DNA from: Phoronis australis
Lineage: Eukaryota; Phoronida; Phoronidae
Direction of reading: 5' to 3'
DNA: 64,000 nt
NCBI GenBank assembly: GCA_002633005.1
Contig: NMRA01000072.1
Coordinates: 859,957-923,956, forward strand
Of this stretch, positions 11,196-23,267 are shown piece after piece. Position numbers and translations under genes: made by a program. Below the pieces are notes generated by a model that worked only from the letters and a program-made list of their open reading frames with translations, had not been told where the DNA came from and searched no databases. Numbering within the stretch: the stretch's first letter is position 1; every line of letters starts with the position of its first letter.

Positions 11196-12172
11196 TCATG
11201 ATGTGGCAGCAAGCGGCAAGCCCGACTCGCTTGGCGGCCCGTGGGCAGTCTTCATGTGTTGATCCAAGGAGCTGACAGAGGAACACACTTTGTTACATAC
11301 ATAGCAGGTTGTCTTCCATGCCCATGCCGATTTCGGAGACTCTTTCTCCGAAGAAGTAGGCGAGGTGGATGGTGCACGACTGTTTGTCGTCTCATCAAGA
11401 CTTGTAGCATCACCATTGCTCAAGAACGGAGAAGTCAGCTTAGTAAGGTCTCCTGGGTTGGTCATAGGTGGGAAGCCGGGCAGCATCGGCATGTAGCCTG
11501 CCTTCAACATGGCTTGAGCCGTGCTAGCCTGCATCTGCATGAGAGCCTCTGCGGCAGAGACCGATGGCAGGCCAGTCATGCCTGGCATGAGGTGAAGGTC
11601 GCTCATCTTGTTGGGAGAGAATCCATTCATGAACGGCGGGTAGGGAAAAAACATGTCCGGCGACGGAGCTGGGAAATGAGTGACCGGCGACTGCTTATGC
11701 GAGTCCTTGTTTGGCAACATGTTGCTCGGCAACAAGTTGACGTTCTCCACAGAGACACGTCGTCCACGTCTGGTAGCACCATTATTCCACATGTGAGTTC
11801 CCATGTGCACTTTGAGATTTCCTTTGGTTGTGAACGCTTTCCCACACACATTGCACTTGTATGGTTTGTCCCCTGTATGTGTGCGGAAATGAATCTGTAA
11901 TGCGCTAGCACTGGAAAAGGGCTTGTAGCAAACACTGCACTGATGTTTAGCGAGGGGGCGCTTTGGTGGAGGGCTCGACCGAGAGCTGCCATTCTCAGAT
12001 GGACATGGCCGCTTGGTCGGTGCCACGGTCTCTTGTGGCGATGAGTGTGTGGCCTCTTTCTTGACCTCTGACACAGCCGAAGTTTCACTGGATGCTGGCG
12101 ACACGACAGGTTCAAATACTTCAGATGGGAGATCACGTATCTTGTGGGTTAACATGTGCTGCCTCATGTTGC
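11196..12172 (-). CDS. sall: SALL/spalt zinc-finger transcription factor, last coding exon
   Basis: The acceptor TTTCTTTTGCAG ends at 12173 and the exon opens with GC, completing the Gly codon split by the previous exon. It is open to a TGA at 11198-11196 (324 codons). It first completes the finger begun in the previous exon ([16 protein letters not shown], a SALL signature). Then comes a typical linked C2H2 pair (11939-11793, linker HTGDKPYKC, second finger [14 protein letters not shown]). After a Pro/Met-rich stretch there is one last isolated finger (11306-11241, C-x2-C-x12-H-x4-H). The VKKE near the start fits a sumoylation consensus. SALL proteins are nuclear DNA-binding repressors that pattern limbs, neurons and excretory organs. 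The long plus-strand frames here (11241-11900 and others) are antisense shadows. Confidence 0.95.
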
Positions 12173-12874
12173 CTGCAAAAGAAACTTTTATTTTAGGGGT
12201 TATCAAAAATAGGACTTATATGATTTCTCTTTGAAATCTTAAGTTTCATAAAATGAAATATTTTAAAAAACTGTAACAGCCTTTTTGAGATTTCAAATTG
12301 AACATTTTAATCAAATGAAATTCGGTCATGTTTTTGATACCATTGTCTCACTATCAGTGTACATTTCTTGTTTGCTAAATTATACTTTAAAGACAAGACC
12401 ACGTGACTTAATTAATGAGAGAGTGAAAATCAAATTCTGTTGGCTTTTTTCTTTCAGAAAACTTGTACTTCTATTGAGTTTAAGTGTTTAGTTTTGTTGA
12501 TATTTGCATGCACAGACTTGTCGATAATGTCCTACATAACCTTCAACACTTTGTCATGAGCGTTATGATTTCAGAAGTCTCTATTTTTGAATGAAATATG
12601 AATATGCACTGTTTTGCCCAAGATTAACTCAGACAATGAATCACTTCCATTTGTGTGCTTTATTCGCTTCAAAGAAAACTTTCCAACCAACAGTTTTTAC
12701 CACAGGAAGAAACCCATTCTGATTCACCCTGCATTAAACTGATGTAACTACAGCAGTTAGGTGTCACTTATAAAGGTTAGTAACATTCTGATTATGATAT
12801 GGTAACATTTGTTATGAATGATTTTCTTGAATATGGAAAATTTTAGTTGTCTCGTAATCCTAATCAAAACCTAC
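12173..12874 (-). other. SALL intron between third and last supported exons
   Basis: A 702-base intron with donor AGAG/GTAGG at 12874 and acceptor TTGCAG ending at 12173, phase 1. It splits the second finger of the third pair right after its FTTRG motif. No other feature is seen inside. Confidence 0.85.
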
Positions 12875-14605
12875 CTCTTGTTGTGAATCCACGCCCGCAA
12901 ACCTCACAGTTGTATGGCCTCTCTTTAGTATGCATTCTGTAGTGAATCTCAAGAGCACTGCGGCAGGCAAAACTCTTGAAACATATGTTACACGTAGTTG
13001 GGTTCAAACTATCAGATGCTTTGCTGGAGCCTTCCGTTGCAGGGTTGGTCTCGGCAGAGGCGTTGCTCTCTGGATAGGGTGACAGGGCATTAGCAGCATC
13101 ACCGTCCTTGCTAGTAGGGGATTCTGGTTCGCCTTCACACGATTCTGGTGAAATGGGGGCAGCCAAGTTTGGTGTTACCACCTCCTGCTGCCTGGCTACA
13201 GATTTCTCAAGGTTCATTGGTTCATCAACATCTCCTTGCTGTTCATTGTCAGTTTCAATGTTCAACGGCTGCGTTGGGTCAGACGGTTTGTCGCCAGAAG
13301 GAGACAGCAGGGTGTATCTCGGCTCCTGTTCCCAGGGGCGAGTCATAGACGATTGCTTCAATTGTGAGTCCATAGCACGCACACGCTCTTCCAATGCCGC
13401 CAATGACGTGGAATATGGTGATGCAAAAGATGGTGGGTTGCCATTGGCATCAACATAAGCACTAGCTGACAAACCACTGGCTGACTGAGGTGTCGGAGAG
13501 ATGGACGATGAAGAGCCATCACGTTCACTGCCACCGCCAACAGAGTCCGGTCTCTCTGGCTTGTCCTCTGATGGTTCTGATTTGACGGACTGGGTGCGAA
13601 CCAATGAGTCTTGACCAGGACTGTGTAGGCTGACACTTGAAGGACGGTGGATGCGCAGATCCAACTCACCACTGCCAGACGCAGCAGGCCCGGATGGCGG
13701 CGACCCATACACTGTGCTGGGCAAGCCAGCCGACTCTGTGTGCATGCGAATATGCTGTTGGAGTACAAGAGCATTGGTGAACTGCTTGTGGCACACGGGA
13801 CACTGATGCATCATACGCAGAGGTGGTTTTGATCTGTGCACACCCATGTGGGTCTTCAGGTTTCCCTTGGTGGTGAATGCGCGGGAGCACAGCTTACACT
13901 TGTATGGCCTCTCTCCAGTGTGGATCCTGTAATGCATCTGCAGGGCGCTCTTGCAGCTGAGTACGCGGTGGCATATAACACACTGATTAGGGTCGGACAC
14001 TTTGGTGTTGAGGCTTTCCACAAGTTGCTGAAGTTTGTCCGTTTCTGACTTGGAGATCTCCATGAATTCTTCCATGGAATCGGAGGGATCGTTCTCCGGA
14101 AGGATGGATGGCCGGAACATTCCAGGAAATGTAGGGAAACTAGGGACTGGGGGTGGCACGGGAAGCATGGTCCCCGGAAACGAGCTCAACATGCCGGCAT
14201 TTCTCATCAGTGGGTTTGAAAAGGTCGGCACAGCTACGGAGGTCATTTGCGACAGATCAGGAATACTGAGACTTGATGACGAGTGAAGTTGTTGCTCGGA
14301 CATTGGCAGATTCGGTTCCTTGTTCGTCTCCACTGGTGGACTCATCGTGGTTGTACTGGGTGGGCCAGATGACGGGATACTCGTTGGAGACCTCATGTCT
14401 CTGCTGTTGTCCGCTTGAGAAGAGGGAGGCAACAGGAGAGAAGAGGGCGGGGCAGAGTGATCAGGCTTGTCCAGGTATTCTGGTACAGGTGCAGTGTTCA
14501 TGCGGACGTGAGGATACTTGGTGCGGTGACGCATGAAATGTACCTTCAAGTTACCACGTGTTGAGAAACGGTTGCCACATATGTTGCACTTGAACGGACG
14601 CTCTC
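12875..14605 (-). CDS. sall: SALL/spalt zinc-finger transcription factor, large central exon
   Basis: The exon starts after CTTTGCAG with GA, completing Gly of the HTGERP linker, and ends ACAACAAGAG/GTAGG in phase 1; 576 whole codons. In order it has the second finger of the first pair (14588-14526, [20 protein letters not shown]); a Ser/Pro-rich linker; a triple finger cluster (13982-13740: two linked fingers with HTGERPYKC, then [20 protein letters not shown]); a Ser/Pro/Glu-rich region; and the first and part of the second finger of the third pair (12992-12875, linker HTKERPYNC). The triplet is diagnostic of [12 protein letters not shown] at about 13586-13563 fits a sumoylation site. [17 protein letters not shown] resembles a segment conserved between the clusters of SALL proteins. 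Several 60-140-codon frames on other frames are shadows. Confidence 0.96.
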
Positions 14606-15242
14606 CTGCAAAGACAAAAAGGCATTGATGTTACAATCGTCTCTTTCCAGAATTTAAATAACGTGGAATTTTGACTCTGAAGTTTTCACTTTGATTATAT
14701 AAAGCTTAGGTGTAGATCAAGAGAAATGCATGGGGCCAGGACAACCCTGCTCAGCCACTTATGAATTGCTGGAATAGAGGAGAACAAAGTAACCTACGTA
14801 TCTGCTCATGTTCCTCTAGTCATGATCCTAGATCGACATCAGAAGCATTTTAAAATTTATACATGATACTTAAATGTTCCTTGTACCTCAAACTCCACCA
14901 ACACTGCACTACTTTAACACAAGCATTCAGTAACGTGTAATGGGTACTGTGTAATGTTCAATATGTCAAAAGTATTGTAAGCTACTACTGCTTCTCAACA
15001 ACAACCAGAACTGTTTGTAATTTAAATTCCTCATGTTAGTTAGTTTCCAAATTGCACACATCAAATGCCAACATGGAGAGTAAAAGCCTTAAGCATACAA
15101 GAAAATATTGAGTCCTCTCAAGGAAAGGATTGGTTATTAGCAGACTGCAAATAGGTTAATACAAATAATTTAAATAGAGACAATATTTTTTGTAAAAAAT
15201 AAATAAATGCAGTTTGTCACATTTTGATGCCACAACACAATA

Positions 15243-15345
15243 ATTGGGCACCAGTTTCTGACGAGGGTCCTGGATTTTGAGAACCACTTTGATGCCTGTA
15301 ATTCAGAGGAGGAAATTGGTTAACAAAAGCCGAGACCTCTCTGAT
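15243..15345. repeat. MITE family 1, copy b
   Basis: It shares TTTTGAGAACCACTTTGATGCC and the following TTCAG-AGG-AAAYTGGTT arrangement with the copy at 3748-3838. It is a degenerate copy inside the SALL intron. Confidence 0.5.
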
Positions 15346-15789
15346 TATTACTAATAATTGTACTAGTTATCAAATAAATCAACAAAACTACCGTCCATGA
15401 GAACACGTAAAACCTAAGTGGAAATATGAACATGAAGAATTTCAATGGCATTCCAGTTTCACAGGACAACAAAAATCACAACTGAAAACTTGACCAGACA
15501 ATAGAAGAAGTAACGTCAGAATTGCAGATTTTGCAAAATTTTGCAAATAAACTATTTCATCACATATTTTTTGACATGTTGATCTTATGACAATATTTCT
15601 AAAAGGGAGTCAATAACAGTTTTCCTTTAAATGTGCCTGTTCTTTTATGTCATACGTGTTTTTTATCAACTGAAACACGCAGACAGACATCCGTGAATGT
15701 TTCAAATACTGTCAGAAAAGGATGCGTGCAGAATATAAATTCACTAACACAATTAAACTGTCTGTTCGTAGAAATTAATAAGAGGTGAA

Positions 15790-16040
15790 AGAATAAATTG
15801 GCACAAGTTCAGTCGATGATTGGCCTTGGATTTGGCAAGTGAATGACGTGAGAACTGTTATTAATAAGACCTGAATTAATATGGAATGGTTGTAATGCAA
15901 TCATGCTTAGCCAGCCTAATCGGGAAATCGGTTATTAATGCTGAGGCTTATATCAATTAATCATCACCAATGTTTTGCGCCTTTGATTGAATTAATTGAT
16001 GAAATTAGGTGGCTGATTTTAATCTTTAAGATGGCATACA
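15790..16040. promoter_or_regulatory. Candidate intronic enhancer of SALL
   Basis: No repeats are seen. The stretch is dense in homeodomain-type cores: TTATTAATG, TATCAATTAATC and ATTAATTGAT (15991-16000), plus TAATCG. A TCF/LEF core CTTTGAT lies at 15981-15987. The texture (mixed composition, many ATTA cores, no repeats) resembles conserved non-coding elements around developmental genes. Conservation cannot be tested here, so this is inference. Confidence 0.28.
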
Positions 16041-17320
16041 CTAATAAGAAATCATATATTGTAAGCTATTGTGTAACTTTAACGTTATTTTCTTGCTAAG
16101 TCAAAAAATTTAAAGAATGAAGTGGTTAATAAAATGAAAAATCTTTAATGACAATTTTAACTCTCACATCTGAGACAATTTTGCCAAAAAATAGCTTTAA
16201 GATACACAAACAGGGCTACGTTCCGTAGACACAAAACACTCACAAGAACAGTTACTGCTACCACACACTTCGCTGCTATGGTATGGTGTTAAGAAAACTT
16301 AGTCATCTAAAGACACTAGGATAGCAGCATAAATCACACGTGAAAAAATACTACCCCAAACAATTTGCATTGGAAAGGGCATCAATGTGGCTCATGGTCT
16401 CCTAAACTGATCCATAGATTTGAGGCCTTGTGATCAATTGACCCATAGGTATGTTTTTACGAAAACGATCCCACAAGACACTCGTAAGAAACGCTAGAGT
16501 TACCCTGTTTCACCACTAATGCTTGGTGATAGCTCGAAAAGAATTGTGCGATCTAGGATTTTCGAGAATTTCTTGCGTCTATGGCAGGCAATCCAAGTAT
16601 AAGAATGCTACAACCATTAAACTTATAACGATGATTAAATCAATATAAAGGCTTGTTCCTCAGGCTTAACTAGATTGAGCAGATATGATTTCATAACTCT
16701 GCAGATTATGATTAACTTAATCTTGCAGGCTTTTCTTTAAATGATCATGTGGAGATACTTGTTTCAAATCATTTAACAAGATTTAGAATAGCATTACTGG
16801 CGACTGCAATACGGTCTATAAATCAAAATGAAAATTGGATGACACTGCAATACATGTTGACCGTCAAACTTTGAATAGCTTTTACGCAGTCACAAGGCTA
16901 AGTACACTAAAAACTGACCAAAAAACACCACTTAGGAGCCTGTCAAAACAACCTGTCATCTAAATAATTTTTACAGCATTCACAAGAAATTTTTTTTAGA
17001 TGGGTTATTCAACTTCTGAATCAGCCAGCAGATCAGCTGCTCGCCAAGAGCCAATTCACAACGGTGCTTTTTACTTGTCTTGCAACAATTTAGACATTTC
17101 CATTTACCTATTCCCATAACAGCAGAGTGCTCAGATTAATAATCTGTCCAAGCACGTGCACGGCCTTCTCAAGGTAAGAATAAGAGCTGCCAGTGGATTT
17201 GAGGGCAGATCATTTGCCGGGTGAAAATTCATATGTGATTTTTTGGATAGTGACCGAGATGACAGTTCTACCTTCTGATCATACGGCATGCAAACGTTGT
17301 ATTCATGAGATGTCATATAC

Positions 17321-17503
17321 CTGTGTGTGACCTCAGGTGAATCTGCAATGCACTGTCGCTACCAAACACCTTCTGACAATAACGACACTTGTGCTTGAAA
17401 TATGGATCACTGGATGGTGCCTCCTCCTTACTACCAACTGTCACATTCGGTGGTACCACTACAAGATATTCAATACCATGCAGCTGTAAAAACGCGTTCT
17501 GTC
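17321..17503 (-). CDS. sall: SALL exon with first C2H2 finger, copy 1
   Basis: On the minus strand the acceptor ATCCTAG ends at 17504 and the exon opens with GA, completing a Gly codon from the previous exon. It ends CACACAG/GTATATG, phase 1, and joins the ERPFKC of the next exon to make the canonical HTGERPFKC linker. There are 60 whole codons. The peptide runs [18 protein letters not shown], then a short acidic linker, then [20 protein letters not shown], the hallmark first finger of the first SALL pair (Cys at 17387, last His at 17325). A second, nearer acceptor (TTTTTACAG before CTGCATGG) is better in sequence but puts the exon out of phase, so I chose the upstream one. Confidence 0.9.
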
Positions 17504-17544
17504 CTAGGATTAAATTCAATATTTAGACTACTCATTGCTTTAAA

Positions 17545-17805
17545 ATTGGCCTAAACTTGTTCCTTACTCAGATGAGAAGTGATTCCTGAGTTTGCAAAAA
17601 ACTGACATTTCCTTGAGACCAAATGTTCGACACATAAAATGACACACCATCACAAGCCAGGTCTTAAGGCATTAGCCAACTGTCACGTTTTTCAAAGTCC
17701 TGAAATCCTCTAATTTGACAGGAACAATTTGAGACCAACCTCACGATAGTAAGTCATTTAATTGGTTTTTTGTGATGGAAGGCAAATCTGTTTGTTTAGC
17801 CAAAA
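17545..17805. mobile_element. MITE family 2 (self-complementary, ~300 bp), copy a
   Basis: It contains the family segments ACTTGTTCCTTACTCAGATG, GAGAAGTGATT, CCTTGAGACC, GTGATGGAAGGCAAATCTG. Copies lie at 18150-18405 (same locus, other allele), 20925-21090, 22785-23095, 29300-29590 and 34228-34520. It sits only about 40 bases upstream, on the coding strand, of the SALL exon acceptor. Confidence 0.6.
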
Positions 17806-17809
17806 ATCT

Positions 17810-17810
17810 N
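17810..17810. other. Assembly gap (single N)
   Basis: This is the only ambiguous base in the window. It lies exactly at the junction of the two copies of the duplicated block, so it marks a scaffold join of unknown true length. Confidence 0.98.
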
Positions 17811-18410
17811 CAGATCATTTGCCTGGTGAAAATTCATATGTGATTTTTTGGATAGTGACCGAGATGACAGCTCTACCTTCTGATCATACGGCATGCAAAA
17901 GTTGTATTCATGAGATGTCATATACCTGTGTGTGACCTCAGGTGAATCTGCAATGCACTGTCGCTACCAAACACCTTCTGACAATAACGACACTTGTGCT
18001 TGAAATATGGATCACTGGATGGTGCCTCCTCCTTACTACCAACTGTCACGTTTGGTGGTACCACTACAAGATATTCAATACCATGCAGCTGTAAAAACGC
18101 GTTCTGTCCTAGGATTAAATTCAATATTTAGACTACTCATTGCTTTAAAATTGGCCTCAACTTGTTCCTTACTCAGATGAGAAGTGATTCCTGAGTTTGC
18201 AAAAAACTGACATTTCCTTGAGACCAAATGTTCGACACATAAAATGACACACCATCACAAGCCAGGTCTTAAGGCATTAGCCAACTGTCACGTTTTTCAA
18301 AGTCCTGAAATCCTCTAATTTGACAGGAACAATTTGAGACCAACCTCACGATAGTAAGTCATTTGATTTTTTGTGATGGAAGGCAAATCTGTTTGTTTAG
18401 CCAAAAATCT
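17811..18410. repeat. ~600-bp duplicated block, right copy (probable allelic contig end)
   Basis: Right-hand copy of 17206-17809. It includes the second SALL exon copy and a second copy of the adjacent MITE. The two copies also share the non-coding flanks and the MITE, not just the exon, which favours an assembly cause. Confidence 0.85.
17926..18108 (-). CDS. sall: SALL exon with first C2H2 finger, copy 2 (likely assembly duplicate)
   Basis: The exon is identical in protein to 17503-17321. Only two synonymous differences are seen (in the Pro-Asn codons of VVPPNV). Splice sites and phases are the same. If both copies were truly present in the genome, their symmetric phase would allow tandem inclusion and would give the protein an extra finger without its partner. 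The N at 17810 and the shared flanks make an unmerged allele much more likely, so only one copy should be used in a gene model. Confidence 0.6.
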
Positions 18411-20924
18411 ACAAAACTAGATTTTTGAATCAGTAAAAGTACATATTTTCAGAAAGTATAATGTCTGTAGGTTTTGATTTTTTTTTAACTTATACCAATC
18501 TGTCATTAACTGGGTCACATGATCAGGTCTTTTTAATACAAATTACCGAAAAAGAAAGGTATGTTCATTGAAATTGTGCTTTTGTTTTTGGTTTTATACT
18601 CCTCAGAAGAAAAAAATTAAAACCTAAACTGAGGAAGTTAAGAATTATAATTTCCCACAATTGTACTGTTTGGGTTCGAGCTGATAGACAATATTTTTGA
18701 TGTGAATTAAACTGTCTCAACTTATATTTATTTATGTGAAATAGCACATTTTCAGGATTCCAAAGGCAATTAGTCTATTAATAAAAGTAAACACTAAAAT
18801 ATTGTTTTAAAAACTATTAGCGTGTTTATACTTCGCTTAAAAGATTATGAATATTTGACCAAGTCAGCAGTCAAAACTGTAGAATAAAACAGATTCTGCC
18901 ATTAAGTACTAACAAGTTCCAAGTACTTCTGAGTACAATATTTCACCTTACACTCAACAGATGGCACTATATGTACTAAACTGATGGTGTTGCAGGACAT
19001 TGCAATAAAAGCAAAGTTGCAGCCTGCAGATGATTATTTGAGATACCCCAGTATGTTAACTTTGACAAAGCATAATAAAGGAACAAAAAGTAAGAAAACC
19101 GTTTAGTTGAATCACAACGATCACCCAAGCAAAGTGTCAACAAATTACATCCTCCAATATTCAGATTTTAAACATCTTTCCTCAGAACGAAAAATGCACA
19201 ACTTTTTTCAAAAAAATCCTTAACAAGTATCGGTGACCTCACTTCATGAAAATCATTAACACCAGATATCACAAAAATGCCAAACAGAAACCTAAATTAA
19301 ACCACATCACTATTTCCTATAAACAGTTAAAAACGAAACAAACTACATTCTGTTTGGATTTAAGAGATTATAGAAAACTATAATGACAAGTAACAATAGC
19401 CAAACTTTGCACATTAAAATAATGAATGGTAAATATGTCCGTGGGTGGTGGCACTATACCCCAGCCATACACCCACTTATAACTGCCAGACATTTATCAG
19501 ACTGTAACCCGATAGAGTAAACTTGTTCCTAAATAATTTAGGCAAAAATTAAACTTGCCAGAACCAACAAATGCTCTGTGGATTTATTGAAAAACAAGTG
19601 TTATCTCCAATTTATATAAAGTGAGTGACAAAGACATGTCCCCTTTACTTGGTGTATGACGTGAACCAGGGGTAGTTTACATGTAATGTGAGATTTGTTA
19701 ATAAACCAGCCAAATGGAAAAGTTTATTGCATTAATTATTGAGAAAGTGCCCTGACAAGAAGTATACATTTGCCAGCATCTGCTCTTTAAACATAATTTA
19801 ATATAAATTACAGCCTTGCTCAGACAAATGGCAGGGGCCAGTGGCGGCCAAGGAATGTGTCCGCTGACATATATTAATAGAAAGCCTGCATAAATATACT
19901 TTATGGAGAGTTTGGTTAATTTAATTGCCAAGATCAGATTTCACTGAAACCATGGGACACAGACTTCACTCTGCGCTTTGTTTTTCTTGGAATTTTACAA
20001 AATGGAAAATTTGATAAGTTAATGCTGTCCGCACCATCTGATGTTACACACTGTTTATGCTAAACTGGAATGTGACATATAAATAATTTTTTTTTGCAAA
20101 GTAACAGAGACATTTATTGGAGATTAAAAAGACTGCTTCTAAAGTAAGAAGTCAGCTTTGTATCTGATGTGCAACTAGTGAATCATTCTACATAATCAAG
20201 AGAAGAAAGCCAGTTTTGGTTATCAATCTTTATATTTTCTAGACAAATTAAGCGCCCATAATGAATGAGGCAGTTATTAGAAATATCTAACAGCAGTGAA
20301 GATTTGAAAAAGACAGTGAAAAAGAAACCAGAAAGTGTAGGTTGTTAAAAGTTCATGTAAATGTTTAATACATTAACTTTTGATTGAAAGAAGAGACAGG
20401 CAAGAGAATTTGTGCCAAGTGATGAAACATAAATTTTGAACAAAAAGGAAAATAATATGTGGAATGTGGTTAAAGGAACAAACTAATTGAAATAATCTAG
20501 TGCATGTAATGACTTTAACATAGCTTCAATGGTAAATGTGCTAATTCAATAAGTCACCTTATTATATCTTGGATACAGAGCTTTCAACCATGAAGTACCA
20601 CAAGAAAGGAACTATTTACCCAGAAATTAACAGAGCTATGGAAGAGTAAATTACCCCCAACTATCCACACCAAGGAAAAGAGCAATTTTCACCTTTAATT
20701 TTAAAACATCGTGCCTGAATTTGAATGGAGCTCTGTGCTAAATACAAAATAAACGGGATTTCTGGGCTTGGGAAAGAACTTATACGCTCCATTATTGCTC
20801 AGTGGGGGATATGAGATGTTGCAATAGGAGCCACCATGATTTTGGAAAGGAAAATGTAGACGAAAGCCCTAAAAACGGCATGTTGACAGAGTTTTTTTCT
20901 AATCATCTCCGCCTATGCTGATTA

Positions 20925-21090
20925 CGATCAGACTGGACATGTTGGCTTGTCACGGCATGTTATTTTCATGAGATGAGCATCATCTCAAACAATAACGAAG
21001 AGTCAATTCTTTCCAAGCCCATGAACCACTTCTCACCTGACTACGGAATAGGGTGAGACCACTTCTACACTGGTGAGTTGTCTAAATCAA
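20925..21090. mobile_element. MITE family 2, copy b (partial)
   Basis: It carries GTTGGCTTGTCACGGCATGT, TCTTTCCAAGCCCATGAACC, ACTTCTCACCTGA and GGTGAGACCACTT. These match the right half of the copies at 22785-23095 and 34228-34520. Confidence 0.5.
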
Positions 21091-21689
21091 TTGTTTCTTT
21101 TATCCAATGTGGATTTACTGCAGCTTCAACTAACAACCTTGGGTAATTCTTCACTTATTTAGCACACAATATGGCCGACAAGCGAAATTCTATTTTGTCA
21201 AATTTCTTCACACAAATAAAGATTAAGAAATTTTGTGTTCATTACTATTATTATTACATGGTTTGTACTCTGTAGATTTCATGAAACAGCATTTAGTAAA
21301 GTTTCCTTCATTTCCAGAAAGGTTAAATCAGCTTTTGAAAAAAATGGAAATTTTGCAATTATTTTGTACCGAATAAGTGAAGTATTACAGTACCACTGGG
21401 GTCCATTTAAAATCGTTCTCTGAGTAAACCGCTGAGCAAAAATCAGTAGTAGAGGGCGATAATCAGACTAAATATGGTAGATAGCATACTTGAACAGCCT
21501 CTAACCAATTGGCCATTGGGAACAATCAAAGGCAAGTTATAACACAGGGGTTGGGCTATAGGTTTAACCTTTGTCATTTTTCTAATTAAATGAGACATTA
21601 ATTCCCATGTCTTATCTTGATAATATGCACAGTATGCAGTGAGCATGAAATGTATGTCCAGCCATAAGTTAAGAAACTATAACAGCAAA

Positions 21690-22440
21690 TTGTTGGCTAT
21701 AAAAGCAGGCATGTGTTTGCTGGAAGTACAGTTGAAAAAGTTGCACCACCGCAAATACTGAGCAATCTAAGATTTCTGCACGTTTTCTTCATGTTTGTTA
21801 TAATAGCTGTTGTGTGTTTTAGCAGAAGCAATTTCATTACTGAGCAATTTAGATTTTACCCATGATTTGCTACATAAAATGGTGTTAGTTATAATAGCAG
21901 ACGTGCAGTTAAGCTGCAAACAGAAAAAGATACAGTTTCAAATACTGGGTAATTTGGGATTTTCTCACGGTTTGCATCATAAAATGGTGTTTGCTATAAT
22001 AGCAGGTGTGTTTTGGCTGAAACTACAAGTCTAGAACAAAAAAGATACAGATTCAAATACTGAGCAATGTAGGATGTTCAAGTAGTTTGATTCTAACTGA
22101 TCCTACAATGGTGTTTATCATACAGTAGACATGTACGTTATCAGTATATAAGAGAAAAAAGATATAACTTTAACACAGGTGGATTTAGGGGCAAAAAAAC
22201 AGCATCAGCATATTGACTATTAGAAGGTTGGCAGACATTTATCCTTAAAATGTTGCTTGGGCTGCACTGTACAGAATCTTAGATCTGACAATGTTCAAAT
22301 ACTGTAAGATTCCTTGCTTAGTAAAATTGAGTTTGTTATCATAATGGACATGAGTTTAAGCAGGAAGTAGAAAAAATACATTTTCAAATACTGAGGAGTT
22401 TACGATTTTCCCATCATCTGTTTCATGAAATGGTGTTATC
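21690..22440. repeat. Degenerate tandem repeat, ~105-120 bp unit
   Basis: About six diverged units each contain AAATACTGAGCAATNTAGGAT, then TTTGCATCATAAAATGGTGT, then TATAATAGCAGRYGTG and AAAAAGATACA. Unit starts are recognisable near 21760, 21842, 21946, 22063, 22300 and 22386. It is non-coding. Confidence 0.65.
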
Positions 22441-22784
22441 ACAAACCAATGGTCACTGATCCACGTCAGAAGCACTCTTCAAGCGGAGATAACCGTCCAC
22501 AGAAAAACGAGATTCACTTATATACTTGGCAGGAATATAAAAACTTGAGAGATTGATGTCACTCACAAAGCTGCATGGCTGCATATTACTTTATCAAAAT
22601 ACTTCACAAAGGAGGCATGGCATTCACGGATTATCAGTACTAATGTCAAAAAGGCCACACACTAATTCAGTCAAGATTTTTGATAACACGTCATTTCATT
22701 TAGAGTAACCAGACTGGATGGATAGATCACCAAATAATGAGATGGCTGCAATGTCTTCATTCAGTGTTTGTGCCTATCAACCCA

Positions 22785-23095
22785 CTAAATCACAAAAACC
22801 AAGTTCTGATTTAGACCACCCACCCTAATGAAATTGGTCGCATATTATTCCTAAGCCCAGTTAGAAGTGATTACTAGGCTTCTAAAGAACTGGCACTTGG
22901 TTACTGCTTGAGACCAGGATCTACAAGTTGGTTTGTCATGGCGTGTCATTTTATGTGCTGAGCATGGTCTCAAGGAATATAACTCAGTTCCTTGTAAACC
23001 CAGAAATCACTTCTCATCTGGGTGAGGAACAAGTTGAGACCACTTTAGCATGGTAAGTGATCAACATCAAATTTTGCTTCTTGGACAGATCTTGG
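22785..23095. mobile_element. MITE family 2, copy c (most complete)
   Basis: The left arm (TAGAAGTGATTACTAGGC ... CTTGAGACC) is the reverse complement of the right arm (GGTCTCAAGG ... CCCAGAAATCACTTCTCATC), with a central TTTGTCATGGCGTGTCATTT segment. The whole element can fold into a hairpin with arms of about 130 bases. It has no coding capacity. Confidence 0.6.
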
Positions 23096-23267
23096 GTTGT
23101 AGTCACTTTAGATCTCATAATATAACCTTGAACATAGGCGGCGCAGCACTGAACTAAGTGGGGAGGGCTATAGCCCCTCAGCCCCCTATTGGGTGTGCCG
23201 TGTCCATGGGCGGCAGAGCACTGAAATAAGTGAGAGGCTATAGCCCCCGCCCCCTATGGTGCGCTGC

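Larger units (their letters stand above)
14606..17320 (-). other. SALL intron 5' of the large exon
   Basis: A 2.7 kb phase-1 intron that splits the first finger pair inside its HTG/ER linker. It contains a MITE family 1 copy (15243-15345) and a repeat-free, homeodomain/TCF-motif-rich stretch (15790-16040) that could be an enhancer. No extra exon is seen. Confidence 0.8.
17206..17809. repeat. ~600-bp duplicated block, left copy (probable allelic contig end)
   Basis: This block is repeated at 17811-18410 with an offset of 605 bases. I count about seven single-base differences and one 4-base indel (AATTGGTT versus GATT context near 17760), roughly 1%. The left copy ends exactly at the single N (17810) and the right copy starts just after it. 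The pattern is a failed merge of two overlapping haplotype contigs. Confidence 0.85.

Noticed and set aside
11241-11900. 219-codon plus-strand open frame
   Set aside because: It is antisense to the SALL last exon, has no domain, and owes its length to the base composition of the coding strand.
13108-14536. Several 60-138-codon frames on both strands within the large SALL exon
   Set aside because: All overlap the zinc-finger frame and carry no recognisable motif.
17321-18108. Tandem or mutually exclusive duplicated SALL exons
   Set aside because: The duplication includes introns and an adjacent MITE, starts and stops at an N, and differs by about 1%, which fits two alleles better than a real exon duplication.
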